Shown piece after piece: positions 43,450 through 56,461 of a stretch of 64,000 bases of DNA. The position numbers and the translations under genes were made by a program. Source of the stretch: Myxocyprinus asiaticus (taxonomy: Eukaryota > Chordata > Actinopteri > Cypriniformes > Catostomidae); the NCBI RefSeq assembly GCF_019703515.2, contig NC_059393.1:11550001-11614000 (forward strand), in the 5' to 3' direction. The first letter of the stretch is position 1; every line of letters begins with the position of its first letter. The notes below the pieces were generated by a model that was given only the letters and a program-made list of their open reading frames with translations, was not told the DNA's origin and ran no database searches.

Positions 43450-43815
43450 TACCTTCCCTTGTGGCACGACTGGAAGCTAGTTGCATCAGTGCTGTGGGAG
43501 TCCCGGGTTCAGATCGTTCTCAATATCAGTGACGAGCATGATAAGGAGGTTGCATTTTCCCCTCCAACATAACATTTTTACTCCACTGATGGTTAGGTTT
43601 AGGTTTGGGATTTGGGTTAGGGGGTTCAGTTTATAAAATATGCATTCCTCTTCACTGTGTAACAGCCTGTACAGCTGAAAATTACTCGCTTCACAACTCA
43701 CTTTTGGTGCCCCTCTGTGGACATTTCAACCAGAAAATGGAGATCACACGTGCCCATACACCCAAAAACACTTACTGCTTTGGCCACTGGTGGCAGTGTT
43801 TCGAATTTCAGTAAG
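43450..43815 (+). repeat. Interspersed repeat R1, copy 2
   Basis: The most complete copy: it shares ACTCCACTGATGGTTAGGTT, AATATGCATTCCTCTTCAC, TCGCTTCACAACTCACTTTT and GGCAGTGTTTCGAATTT with the copy at 10316. Confidence 0.65.
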
Positions 43816-44574
43816 CACAGACCGATTTAACCTTAAGAAAAGTCAACCTACTGTTTCCAATTTCTCAGTGAGATCAGTCTTGCGTTGCAATAGATGGGCT
43901 GCCACCTCAACAACTAAAGCCTATTGCATGTCAAGGCACTTCCATAAGCAGTGAGTTTAAGTGGTACTGTAGGTATGGAGGATGCTTCTCATCTGTATTC
44001 AGAGGGGTGGTTTGCCCTTGGTGGCATTTGTTGAAAGGGCACACATTAGTGATCCCGGTTGTTCAAGGTCTCAGAGGGGATTTCATACCTTCTTGAGCTC
44101 AGTAATCCACTGGTGTCCATTCAAGACGGCAAATTAAATACACCCCAAAGAGGAGCTGGGGGGAAATAGATACCTTCATCCGAGTGTAGCGGCATTATAA
44201 TTGGACAGTACCAGGTGTGAAAAAGTTGGAATCATATTTTGATTGGGAGGAAATATTTATTTGTCAAGGAGGTTTCACTGCTTTTCAAAGGGACAAAGCT
44301 GGTACCGCTGTGTATGAAAAGTTCTACGTATACAAATAAGCATGACCCAAAAAACACTGCAGTTGATACTGCACAAGACACTGACATAGGCCAACAACTT
44401 CTTTCTAAAAATCAACATGTGAGCAAAATTGACCTAATTTACTTACTGAAAGTAATGTTCTGGGTTCAGTATAAGTTAAGTTCAATCGACAGCATTTGTG
44501 GCATAATGTTGATTACCACAAAGATTTATTTCAACTGGTCCCTCCTTTTCTTTAAAAAAAGCACAAATCTGGGT

Positions 44575-45095
44575 TAAAGTGAGGCACTTACTGTGCAATG
44601 GAAGTGAATGGGGCCAATCTGTAAATGTTAAAATACTCATGTGAAACACTTTGAGCCATTGCAGTCTCTAGGCATGATCATGATTTTAAGCTCGATTACA
44701 CTTCCTAGTGCTTGACACATGCGCAGTGTCCTAGATGGCTTGGAAGTGTAATTGAGCTTGAAATCATGATCGCCATGTTGATGTCAATATTTATAGTGAA
44801 AAAGGAGTTATATTTTGGTCTGTTCTCACCCAAAACCAATTGGATCACTACTGAAGACATTGATTATACCACTGGAGTCATATGGATTACCTTTATGCTG
44901 CCTTTATGAGCTTTTCGGAGCTTGAAAATTTGGTCACCATTCACTTGCATTGTATGGGCAAACAGACATCATATGTCCATTAAAATATTTTTGTTTGTGT
45001 TCTGCGGAAGAAAGAAAGTCAGACACATTTCAGAGGGGATAAGGGTGAGTAAATGATGAGAGAATTTTCATTTTTGGGCTAACTATTCCTGTTCT
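44575..45095. repeat. Long-inverted-repeat family arm, copy 2
   Basis: Contains the arm matching 42760-42985, then ATATGGATTACCTTTATGC and the outer end GAGAATTTTCATTTTTGGG, the same outer end as the element at 11688. Confidence 0.55.
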
Positions 45096-45099
45096 ATTT

Positions 45100-46690
45100 G
45101 AGCAATCCAAATACTGTTATTCCAAATAATAATAATAAAAAAAGACAATTAAAAAAATTGTCTTTGAAATCTGCGTAATCACAATGCAGTAACTTTCCTT
45201 TTCAACTGATGTTGTTCTGATATTGTTTGGCATTGTTTTAGGTTGCTGATGCAGGTAATGCAGCCTTTCTAAAATATGGCCAATGGTTAATGCAGTAATT
45301 TAATGCCGGTTAATGTTGAAGTAATAGAGGTTATGACAAAAATAGAAAATAACTATAGATTTTAAAAAGAAGTGCTACCATCGAGATTGTTCTTCAGGTG
45401 CTCTTCAGGTCTGACTTGGTTCTTGTTCCAGTCAATTCCTGATTAAAAAAATCAAGTCTTTTCCTACATTTTCTTTCTTGTTGAATACCCTGTTTCACTT
45501 AGAAAGCTGTCACATTACAGATGTAAAATAGGTTGTGAATGCAATTTCAAGTTGACTTTGACCTCTTTGTTCAGACAGCAGTCGTCAGACCTTTTCGTTT
45601 CTATACATGCAGCTTTTCCTGAGTAGAAATGATTTGTATGTAATGTAGTATTATTAAATCTCAATGTGGCATTGCTATTCTTGTATGCAAATGGCCACAA
45701 CACTATGGCTTAGAATTCAATTATAAATCATAAATGGAGCAGCAAGCTGAAATTTCAAATATATTTCATACAGCTCCTTCTTTCCCTGCGTTATACATTT
45801 TTACCACTCCTATGATACCAGTACTGCCTTGAAAGTACTCTCAGTTGAATCAATCTGTCACTTGATTTGTCAGACCTTCATTTCCCCTCCAAATAGGTGG
45901 TCTGGATCTTAAGGCCTATCTATGTTATCGGTACCTTTCCACCCAAGACGTTCAGCATCCTCAGCCCCAAGAGCTTTTATCAGTTGGCTTCAGAGACTTC
46001 TGCTGCCCGCCAACAGCTTGACTACTTTATCTCAGGCAGGAATTACGCTGACCTTGCGGCGACTCCTTATCGGTGCTTCAATAATCTTTTCCACAGTAAA
46101 ACACATCAGAGTTAAATGACAAGCAAGTTCCCCCCAACCGCCTCATATCGCATAACTGTCAGGTCTCTCTGAACATTTGACTGGTGGTTCAGTGCTGCCT
46201 CTGTTCTGAATATTGTACAGTCCCTGAAATTATTGCTCTCCTTATTGGAGGCACAGTCCGTATTTCATATCTGCTTTGGTTAAAAAAGTATAGCAAATAT
46301 GGATTATATAAGCAATAAAATATAAAAGGCTGTGCTATGAATACAGTCATATACAGAAAATTGTTTTAACCTAAAAAAGAGTGTCATGTGGTAACAACTA
46401 AATCAACTGGTTTAAGTCAAAAATATTATTTAACATGTCTGAATCAACCTGACTACATTTGGTTACACCAACATAACTAATTTGTTAATGGTTGGGTCAG
46501 GCAGAAATAGCTCAATAAAGTAACATTTGCAAGTTACCACTTTTCACAGTGCAGCTACAGGATGTTGATAGGTACGTTGTTAGGAGTGTTTGGACCCCTT
46601 TAGCTGTGAATTTATTTACAGTGTCTGTTGCTTTTATCTGTTACAATATAATAAAAATATTAAAGTCACAAAGTTTCATTAAAATGTGAT
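45100..46690. other. Intergenic DNA, partly unique-looking
   Basis: No gene with splice signals is seen. Overlapping open frames at 45897-46119 have no recognised domain. Part could be conserved non-coding sequence. Confidence 0.3.
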
Positions 46691-46709
46691 TTTATTTAGC
46701 AAATTCTTT

Positions 46710-46733
46710 AGGGTTAGGTTAGGGTTAGGGTTA
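46710..46733. repeat. Short telomere-like (TTAGGG)n tract
   Basis: TTAGGGTTAGGTTAGGGTTA and following GGGTTAG, about four imperfect telomere units. Confidence 0.7.
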
Positions 46734-47062
46734 GTAAACATTAAACAATAATAAAATACTATTCTAAAATAATAAGATAATTTCAACAATAATATACTAT
46801 TCTGTGCAGTAAAATACACAGTAGCTATGTGATCAGGTGTTTCATGTCATAGCTGTTTCTGTATTGTGCATTTTAGCACAGCTGGAACGCTTAATGACCA
46901 ATTAGCATCCAGGTATAATGTAATTTACCACTTTGCACGTATGATCAAACCTGTGTGGTCACTTCAGTTTGATCTCTGAGGCGAGTAATCAAACTGGTGT
47001 TGCTATTGACCCGCATGCGGCTGTTATAATGATACAGCTGCTCAAAAAACTATTTTCAACCA

Positions 47063-47896
47063 CTAGGGCTGGGTTTCACCAGCCACCTCACGATATGAAA
47101 CGTATTGTGATAAACATGTCATCATTCGATATATATTGTGATACATCACAATATCATTATTAGATTTTGCTTTTAATTTCAATTAATTTTAATTGAATAA
47201 ATCAATAAATTCAATAAAAAGAATTTCAAATGTAGTCCATGTATTACATTAATAAATATGATGTATTGAAATTGCATATATAATATTGCATATATATAGT
47301 ATATTGTTATATGTTGTTATTTATATGCCTAATTTGTACTATTTACATGTACAGTATTTACTTATATGATATGCAGAACAGCTGCTAAAACAGTACTGTC
47401 TCTTTAAGAGCTGTGGCAGGGACTTTGACAGTAGTGTTTGTTTGGTCCAATGGCTTCTTCACAGCATTCATGCTATGTGTTATTAGAATTAAATGTTTCT
47501 TTTGTTGTTTTTGATAAATAACTGATGTAGAGAACAGAAAAGATATTAAAAGACACATTATTAAACACCAAATTGTTTGCTATGATCTAGTCTTTGGACA
47601 CACATCACACAGTAAGAGTCAAAGCTTTTACACTCAGCACACAGTGAGGAGATCTCGGTGCTTCTTCGCCAACACACCACTCAAACACTGGTGAGTGAAA
47701 TCTTAAAAAATGTACCTGCCAGTGGCTAATCACAGACATTTTTTTGTTTTTGTTTTTTGTAGCATATGGGAAGTTTTTACGCACATATGATTGTAGGGGA
47801 TTGCAGATAGAAAGAAGGAGCGATCTTGGCATTTTAAGAATTGACATTGGGATCATTCAAATGAAGATTAAGTAGAAGATTTTTGCCCGGCCCTAG
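47063..47896. mobile_element. Probable hAT-like element, degraded
   Basis: CTAGGGCTGGG at the left and, inverted, CTAGGGCCGGG at the right suggest 11-bp ends. ATATATTGTGATAC and similar AT strings lie within. A clear 8-bp duplication is not visible, so the limits are tentative. Confidence 0.45.
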
Positions 47897-48634
47897 TTCC
47901 AAACGCGTGAGAGATGTCCAGCATGTCCGTGAAAGAAACCGTGAATCCTGCAGGATCAGTTTCAGTCTCTTTCATGCCTCATAGAAGCATCTGTGACTGC
48001 ACTGAAAATATCACGATATATCACGATATATCGATACTGGATTGTATCGACACAGCCCTACGACACAATCACTGACGTGTACAGAACAGAGGCAGCAGGA
48101 GCGCAAGCCCCTGCTCCTTTCATTCACAAATCTAAAAAATTTTAATAAAACAAAATTAAAATCTCGTCATAATCTCACAATAATAGTAATAATGTGTTAT
48201 TATGAGATTTCTTTGTTAATCACTGGCGTATTAAAGAAAATTAAGCGGAGGTGCCTTTAAGAGTGCGCGTGATCCTCCCTGCCCTATACTCACTCCGAAC
48301 TGTGAACTGTGAAGGAAACATGGCATTATTGTATGAATGTACCCAAGGGAACTGAATGTACTGTAACAATCTCTTGCCCAATATAATATTTGGTATAATA
48401 ATGTTACTTTACTGCATTGTCAGAAATAACTTTTCCATAAAGGGGCCAATAATTGCCCACTGGATTTAATTTTCATGGGCATTTTTTACTGTTGATGAGG
48501 ACCTTTTTCTAAACATATAAAATGTACTGTGTCATTCCTTTATTCAAAACATATTTTATGTCAGAATGTGTAATGCTACCCTTAAAGTAGAATTTTAAGG
48601 ACTAAATCAGACGGTATGAATAATAATAATACAA

Positions 48635-48640
<6 letters not shown>

Positions 48641-48662
<22 letters not shown>
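48641..48662. repeat. Short (AT)n tract
   Basis: About 11 AT units. Confidence 0.85.
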
Positions 48663-48667
<5 letters not shown>

Positions 48668-48944
48668 GATGTGTTTCTTAAACTTTTCTCTAGAAATTTG
48701 CAAATTGCGGCACTTTATTAACATATAATACACCTACAGTTTGCGCGCATACACTCACAGATAGCGCAAACAACCCCACCCATGCCCACCTGTGCTTTGC
48801 GCTGGCATGAAAAGTGCGCTGAAAATTAGCGCTCTCACGAAATAAGTACAAAAATAGAGCCCCTTATTGTTGTAGAGTGATGTACTGATAAACAGAATAC
48901 TTGTTTAAACCTGATTACATGCTTATCAGTCAGACATTCTGTTC

Positions 48945-49036
48945 CTATCCAATATGATCACACGGGAAGTCAACAGGTTGCAACAGAATGTTCCAGTACA
49001 CTGACATCGACCCCATTCTGTATTGTTACTGACAAG
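48945..49036 (+). repeat. Host-repeat left flank of hAT copy 2
   Basis: AATATGATCACACGGGAAGT and TGTTCCAGTACACTG match 9820-9907 and, inverted, positions 1-240. The right flank, at 49888-49970, continues with GACATTTTTGCATCAG and CCTGTGGTGTGACCA. Confidence 0.6.
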
Positions 49037-49879
49037 CAGGGTTGGGAGGGTAACTTTTTAAATGTATTCCACTACAGATTACAAAATACATGCTGTAAAA
49101 TGTCATTTATAACATATTTCATTAGATTACTCAAGATCAGTAACGTATTCTAAATACTTTGGATTACTTCTTCAGCACTGGTAGATTTTTTCACTTGTTT
49201 TGACTATAAAAACTCTGCCAGTACAGTAAGACAAAATACACGTTAAAAATACATTCTCTGAAAAACCTAAATATCTTATGCAGTGTTGTTTCTAAAACAA
49301 GATAAATCAAACTGATCTTGTTTTAAGGATTTTTAGATATTTTTACAGGAAAACAATACAAAAATTATCATCAAGAAAAAGATTTTTGCCCTAATATCAA
49401 AGGTTTTACTAGAAAAAAAGAAATTATGATCCAACATGAATTTTCTTGATAAATATGATCGTGCCTGGTAGCGTGCATGTAAAATGGCTAGAAATATCAT
49501 TTTAGTTTAGCGTAAAGCTGACAATTTACACAAGGTTTATTTCTATTTCTTCTGCTCCAAGCTTACTTCAAACTTACTTCTCTGTCTGCTCGTATGAATG
49601 TAACACATCATAAGAAAGTGTTTCACCGCTGTTCAAATGCACTTTGGATCGCATCATTTATATGTATAAATGTTTTCCATCTGAAAGGACTAAATATTAA
49701 ATGAAACAAATGACAATAAAATGCAAAGTAATCTGTTCAGTAATCAAAATACTTTTTGAATGTAATTGTATTCTAATTACCAATGATTTAAATTGTAATT
49801 GTAGTGGAAAACAGTTACTTATATTTTGTATTTTAAATACGTAATCCCGTTACATGTATTCCGTTACTCCCCAACCCTG
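49037..49879. mobile_element. Non-autonomous hAT element, copy 2, complete (843 bp)
   Basis: The ends CAGGGTTGGGAGGGTAAC and, inverted, CAGGGTTGGGGAGTAAC are flanked exactly by CTGACAAG (49029-49036 and 49880-49887). An 8-bp duplication and CAGGG ends are hAT hallmarks. No transposase is encoded. Confidence 0.9.
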
Positions 49880-50394
49880 CTGACAAGTGCCACACCCCTT
49901 AAGACATTTTTGCATCAGTTCAAGTGTGGTTATCTTCTCCTGTGGTGTGACCAATAGGGTGACCAAATCATTATCAAAGGACATAGATTATTTACTTTAA
50001 CCATTGCTAGAAGATACACTGTGTATATGTGTTTTTTTTTTGTTGTTGTTGTTTTTTTTTTAAATAACCTACACAATGTGTTTTTCAGTTACAAGTATGT
50101 CTTTTTGTGGCTTGAGAGGTTGAATGAAGCCTATTCAAGGCTACATATTGAGAAATTGCCTATTAAACATCACCATTTCTAATCTTTCAGTTTGTGTAGT
50201 TGCAATGGTTTCATACACCAACCTACAAACTCAGTGACATCACTTTGTTAATTCTTGCAGGAGTGCAAATAACTTTGGAACTTTTGTCTGTACGATGACA
50301 AGTTTCACATCTTTGGACTGCTACCTACACCACACCGAAGTGTCCTGTGTGCAATACCTGTGCCTTGTTCTACCTGCAACGCGCCGTGGCACTT

Positions 50395-50600
50395 CTCATC
50401 TGGTGTGCGACCAGCTTTAGTGTTGGGATTTAGGGGTAGAGTTAATAAAATATGCATTCCTCTTCTCTATATTACAAAATTTACTAAAAATAACTCACTT
50501 TTGGTGCCTTTGTGGACATTTTACCCAGAAACTGGAGCTCACATGTGTCCATATGTTCAACAACACTTCCAGCTTCGGCTGGTCATTTGTAAAAAGTCTG
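50395..50600 (+). repeat. Interspersed repeat R1, copy 3 (shorter)
   Basis: AATATGCATTCCTCTTCTC, ACTCACTTTTGGTGCC and GTGGACATTTTACCC match the other R1 copies. The left part is missing. Confidence 0.6.
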
Positions 50601-52440
50601 TTCAACATTAACCTTCTGAGACCCGAGCATGACTGCTGTGTGCATTTTCCATTTCCCTTTTTGATTTGTAACTAGTAGCACCTAACAAACACGAAAAAAC
50701 AATATTTTGAAGAGCAAATAGTTTTCTAAAAAATGTATGTCCTCATACAAGGGACTAAGTTGTGCAATTTTAAATAATACCAAGCTATATAAAGTCAGAT
50801 TTTTTTAAAAGCAAACTGTTTATTATGTTTCCAGGAGTGTTGGTTATTCATGTTTTTAGATGTTACAGACATTTCAGGTGACTTTCTGTAAAGCTGCTTT
50901 GGAATAATGTGTATTGGGAAAAATGCAAATAAAAATATATTCAAATAAAAATTATTTGACTTTAATGTTACAAAGTTTTTTTTCTACTTTGGCAACAAAA
51001 TCTCAATGTTCTCTCTTTGCACTGTCAAAAAAAAAAATATCTAGTAATAGATAGTGCTGAAGCATTTTACCAATCAGAAATTAGCATAATTCATTCTGAT
51101 GCTGTATAAGTAATGTCCAGCAGCGTCCAATCATTATAAATTCTGAATCTATGTACTGATTACCATTGTACCTTGTCTGCAAACCATGTTGAGTGGTCCA
51201 AACATCATCTGTAGCCTGAAACTGAACTTTTGTATGGAGTGAATGCACTTGGCTGCATAGGACAGTTATAGGATGCTCCCTTGCTCCCTTTTTAGTGAAT
51301 GACTTAACCTCCAGTGTGCTGTTACTCCACACTGGCCTCAGAACAATTCGAAATGCACCTTATTTTCATCCTAACTCCATAGAAAGCCTCTGAAATGTTT
51401 CCGCTTTTGGATGAACCCATTGATTCTGAATGTGATAATGCACAGTAATTTCTAAAAAAAATAGCACTAGTCCACTATAGTGGATATTGTGTTTAACATC
51501 CTGCTGTTTTGCGATAAATCACTCATATTTTCAAAATGGCATATTGGATGAAACTGGAAACACTAATCAGAGTCAAAAGTTAAATTTTGACTCAAACGGG
51601 TATCAGTGTAAAAACTGAGTTAAGTTTCTTACCAGATTTAGCTTTGTTGCTGTTTCTCCCAAAGACAAACTCTGCTGAGATCGGCACCATGTTGTATTGT
51701 CACATGACTCGGTGCGTCAAAAGTTTAACCCTTTACTGACAGCCCAGAGTGTCCTGAACTGATATCAGTTGGTTTAAATGAGATGAAATTATGCATAGCG
51801 TATAGTGAAGACAAAAAACAATGTCCATGCAGAAGGACGAGGGGTTGCACAATGTTAAAGCTGCTCTGTATTTACATGTGCCAAAGAGAGCGGTCTGTAG
51901 GCATGCTGCCTGAAGCTTCCTAGTCTTTAAATAACACAAGGAAGAACCTACAGAAAAATAATTACAATTTCTGTTAATTATTAACCCTTTCATACATAAC
52001 TGTGCCCCGTTGAGTAGCATCACACATATGTGTTTCTGCAACAGCCAGTTACGTTACAAGCTGTTGGCTTTCGCACCGACACAGGCTGCGCTGGTCAAGT
52101 GTAATTTATATTCCCTCAAACAGTTACTCGTAAGGTCTTTTAAACCACAGAATAAGTTAATTTTATATACGTACATCCAACTCGTCACCAAAGTACCATG
52201 ATAAAAAGTTTACAGCTCTTATACGCACAGTCAATACATCAAACGCTATCTTCCTCCGATGCATGCTGAAATGTTTGTTTACATTAGTAGCGGTTGTCAT
52301 TCGTCAAACAAACAAAGCACATAATATGTTTATTTTATGTCATAGTTATGCCAAACTATTACAAAAGCACCACAATAACAATTTAAAACTCGTATACTCA
52401 CAGTGAAAACATGCTGATCGTGCATGATTATCTGATGCGT
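50601..52440. other. Intergenic DNA, possible unclassified repeat
   Basis: Sequence such as CTTCTGAGACCCGAGCATGA and TAACCCTTTACTGACAG may be repeat ends, but I cannot show pairing. No gene is seen. Confidence 0.3.
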
Positions 52441-52468
52441 GCAGCCAAGTCTGTTTACATTAGTGCTT

Positions 52469-52469
<1 letters not shown>

Positions 52470-52537
<68 letters not shown>

Positions 52538-52820
52538 TGGTGCAGCTATCATTAAGAGGACTCTTCACAGACATAATGATTTTTATACTGTATGAACTAT
52601 AGATTCTATCCCCTAACCCTACACCTTCCCCTAAACCTAACCCTCATAAAAAACTTTCAGCATTTTTACATTTTCAAAAAAACATTGTTTAGTATGTTTT
52701 TTAAGCGATTTGAATTATGGGGACACTAGAAATGTCCTCATAAACCACATTTATAGCACAATACCCTTGTAATTACCAGTTTGTAACTTAAAAAAAGCCC
52801 TTGTAAACCACTTAAACCTG

Positions 52821-52858
<38 letters not shown>

Positions 52859-53175
52859 CACACACATGTTGGTGCAGCTATCATTATGAGGACTCTCCAT
52901 AGACATGATTTTTATACTGTACAAACTATAGATTCTATCCCCTAACCCTAACCCTACCCCTAAACCTAACCCTCACAAAAAAAATTCTGCATTTTTACAT
53001 TTTAAAAAAACATCGTTTAGTATGTTTTTTAAGCGATTTGAACTATGGGGACACTAGAAATGTCCTCATAAACCACATTTATAGCATAAAACCCTTGTAA
53101 TTACCAGTTTATAACCTAAAAAAAAAAGTCCTCATAAAACACTTAAATCTGCCCACAAACACACACACACACACA
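52470..53175. repeat. Two direct copies of a (CA)n-linked 330-bp repeat
   Basis: A (CA)n array at 52470-52533 is followed by ATGTTGGTGCAGCTATCATT through AAACCACTTAAACCTGCC. A second (CA)n array at 52824-52865 is followed by the same sequence again to 53152 and a third short (CA)n. The two units are about 90% alike. Confidence 0.85.
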
Positions 53176-54780
53176 ATATCTGAGAAGTCAAACAGTGCAT
53201 ATAGGCAAACCAGACTGCTGATAATATTTGTTCATTTGTTTTTTACAACTATAAAAACGAAATAAATAAAACAAATACAGTACAGCAGACATAACCCATT
53301 TGTTCACATGTTTACTATATTATATACAGTATTTGATTTTTTTATGACAAGAAATCAAAATTTAAATAAAATTAAAAAAATATTCGTCTACACTCTGACC
53401 CCCTCTACCGGCTGTGCAGTGTCATGTGAAAAATTAACTCACTCCAGGGGGCACTGCAGGGAATTTATATCCTACTCATTTCAGTTGTCGCATTTGTAAA
53501 CAAACAAGGAAGTTGAAAAGGCTTATGGGCAATGCATACTTTTTTGAGCAGAACTTTTAGCCAAATGGTTGAGCATGTCAATTTAAATTCAGCATCTATA
53601 TAACACATGAAGTCCAGCAACCTGTACTTGGCAAGTCACCACGGGTATGTTGAATCACGCTCATATATTTTTCAATTCCTTTTTTCACCACAGGTGTCCG
53701 TCTCCATTTCATATGTCAGCCTGTTTCTCTATCTGTCTCTCTCACACTCTTCCTCCCCTCCTGTGCACTGTGATGTGCTCTGTCACTTTCTCTGTCACTG
53801 CCACTCCTCTCCACCACAACTCTGCAGATCAATGGTTGGTTACTATGGCAATGCAACAGCCCAGTTACTCTGGAGCCTTCTGTGGATCAGAACACCAAGG
53901 CTACCTGCACCCAACCATCCTCTCTCTGGCATGCAGATTTGAAGCTGTCACCCACCCATGAACATGCCTCAAGATAAAGAACCAAGAATAGCTCTTCATC
54001 CATAATACAGACACTTTGTGTATTTCAAACATGAAGCATTTATAATGCTGTCATGTTTTTGTGATAATCTCCTAATGCAGGAATCCAGAGCTATTGTATG
54101 GATGACACGGCTCACTCGTATACCTGTAGGAGAAATTGTAACGCTAAATATGGCGAGATCTGATGAACTCTATTCTCCACATAATATGCTAAGTTCATGC
54201 CTGAAGAAACCGTGCCTGCAGAGTAGAGGAAGCCATTTGTTTTTGCTGTCATTCCTGGATGCACCCAGTCCAACATCCCATCAGCACTCTCTCCAAACAC
54301 ATTGAGCTGATCCATTTTATTTATGGAATGACAGATGGGCCAATTATCATAAAACCAAGAACGGTGCCATTTCCTTTTCAAACAGTTGACTTCATTATCT
54401 GCCAGAGTGCAGAGTAGGATAGAGAGATTCAGGAGGAAAGGAAAGATGGTGAGCATTCCTTCTTGCAGCTCTGGAGCCTGACCTTGCAAAACAAAGGTTG
54501 CCATGCATAGTGATAAGTTTTGTGAGATGGAGAAACAGGAAGGGGCCAATCAAAAGCTTGGCTCTTTATCCATGAGTGGAACTGTATGTGGTGTAGATTA
54601 AGAAAATGAATCATTAAGTACCTCTGCAACAGACAGCTCAAGAAGGGTAAAAGAGAAAGGGTCTGCGGAAGAGCAGAGAATGGCCATAAGTGGCGCTTAG
54701 GAAGACGGATGTATAGCATTTTCACACAAACGTGCAATTGTACATGGAGACCCAAAGGAAATTGCTGGAAGGTTGTTGTT
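53176..54780. other. Intergenic DNA, unique-looking
   Basis: Open frames at 53607-53961 and, on the minus strand, 54755-54112 have no recognised domain and no consistent splice partners. Nothing is annotated. Confidence 0.3.
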
Positions 54781-54782
54781 TT

Positions 54783-55515
54783 GTAGGGGTGTAAATCGGG
54801 CGTTTCATCATGATATGATCTTATATAGATTCTCTTGGCCTGCGATCCGATATTTGCCGATACTTCAAAGTTTGCCGCGATGCGATTTGATTAGATTCAG
54901 GGCCCTGCGATTGATATCACGATATTATGTGCCTATTTTACACAATCAATTAAATTTGTTTTGCCCACAAATGCAGCCAAAATATAATTTGAATATTTTA
55001 TTGAGCTCTCTGAAAAATGCAAATTTAGTATCCACATTGGCACATCCACAACAAAACAAGGTACTTCAGATGTTGAAAAAAATTATACAGATAATAATAT
55101 AAAAATAGCGTCACACACAAGTGATCATCAATTGTTTGATTACAGCTTATTTTTCTGTTTTATCCAATTCAAAATACTTACATACCCGTGACTTGTTTCC
55201 AACTATCCGTGTTATCCCTGGTTTTCTTGGCTACAACTTCCACAGTTGTAAAGAAAAATGATGTTACAGTTAACTGGGATAAACTTTAGTAAGGGTGTCG
55301 ATGTGTATATGTGAGAAGTCTTAAAACTGATGATGGAGCTGAGCAGGTGATTTCTCTTTCCCTCATTAGTGCTGTTCAGAATGTCAGCATTGTCAAGATG
55401 TTTCACATGGTTGAACTTCTCCGTGGTACTTTAAAATAGTAAATTATCACGTAAAATTCAAATGGGTCGCATGGACAACGATATCGATGGACGCCCGAAT
55501 TAATCGCACATGTGA
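54783..55515. repeat. Degraded hAT-like repeat
   Basis: GTAGGGGTGTAAATCGG and CGATATCACGATATT-type strings with ATATCGATGGACGCCC near the right are typical of fish hAT relics. The ends are not proven. Confidence 0.35.
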
Positions 55516-55738
55516 GCCACTCTGTTTGTCAGGAGAGCTCACATTTTAAGCAGCGCCCGGTTGATGTGCTCGCACTGATCCTGTCAGTAAAAAAAAGATA
55601 AATTTGGCCCTTTGTAAATTTTATTTTATCAAATGTTTCTCTTTTTTATTTTAATAATGTTTTTATTTCATTTAATCAATGATATTATATTGTTTTGAAA
55701 TGTAATCTCTAAAGTTTGAACAATCTCTCTCTCTCTCT

Positions 55739-56423
55739 CAGTTGCAATTAAAATTATTCAACCCCCCTCACCAGCAATACATTCTGGTGATGTAAATTAA
55801 AACACATCAACTAAAACCTCAGTAAACAGTCAAAGTAAGTTTTTAATGCACATTTGAGTGATTTTGAGAACAAAGAGTTCAGTTTACCCAAATTTTTAAA
55901 TAAAAAATAACTAATCTCCACAAATGTCATTTAAAAAATATTCAACCTCCAAAGCTAATCATTTGTGGAGCATCCTTTATCCTTAATAACAGCAAATAAA
56001 TGTTTCAGGTAAGTGTTCTCAGGCTTCGGACACCTCTCTTAGAATTTTTACACGTTTCTCATGAGCAAAAGCTTCCAGCTCATTGACATTCTTTGGTTTC
56101 TGTGCTGCCACTGCTTCCTTGAAATCCCAACAAAGGTTTGCAATGGGATTTTAATGATGGACTGAAAGGGCTGTTTAAGGACATTCCACGATCTATCCCT
56201 GAACCAGATTTTGGACAACTTGGATGTATCCTTGGTGTTATTGTCTTGCTGGAAAGTCCAGTGGTCACCGAGCTTCAATTTACACACTGAAGGCGTCACA
56301 TTTTTCATGCCAAAATGGCGTGATACATGAAAGAATCCATGGTGTCAGTCACATAGTCAGGATAGCCATTTCCTGCAGCCGCAAAACACCCCCATAACAG
56401 GACTGACCCACTTTAGATTGCAA

Positions 56424-56426
<3 letters not shown>
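55739..56426 (-). pseudogene. Tc1/mariner family 6, internally deleted transposase relic
   Basis: The ends CAGTTGCAA (55739) and TTGCAACTG (ending 56426, then TA) are inverted repeats. The minus strand reads KLKLGDHWTFQQDNNTKDTS and WFRDRSWNVLK, the second-Asp region of a Tc1 transposase, with the frame broken afterwards. A (CT)n tract abuts the left end and an (AT)n tract the right end. Confidence 0.7.

Positions 56427-56427
<1 letters not shown>

Positions 56428-56458
<31 letters not shown>
56428..56458. repeat. (AT)n microsatellite abutting Tc1 family 6
   Basis: About 15 AT units directly after GCAACTG. Confidence 0.85.

Positions 56459-56459
<1 letters not shown>

Positions 56460-56461
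<2 letters not shown>

Noticed and set aside
47063..48060. One long hAT element from TAGGGCTG at 47064 to CAGCCCTA at 48060
   Set aside because: The flanks show no 8-bp duplication, and CCCGGCCCTAG at 47886-47896 pairs better with the left end.
53607..53961. Overlapping open frames suggesting a short exon with acceptor TTCACCACAG
   Set aside because: No matching partner exon, no conserved motif and a Ser/Leu-rich low-complexity product.
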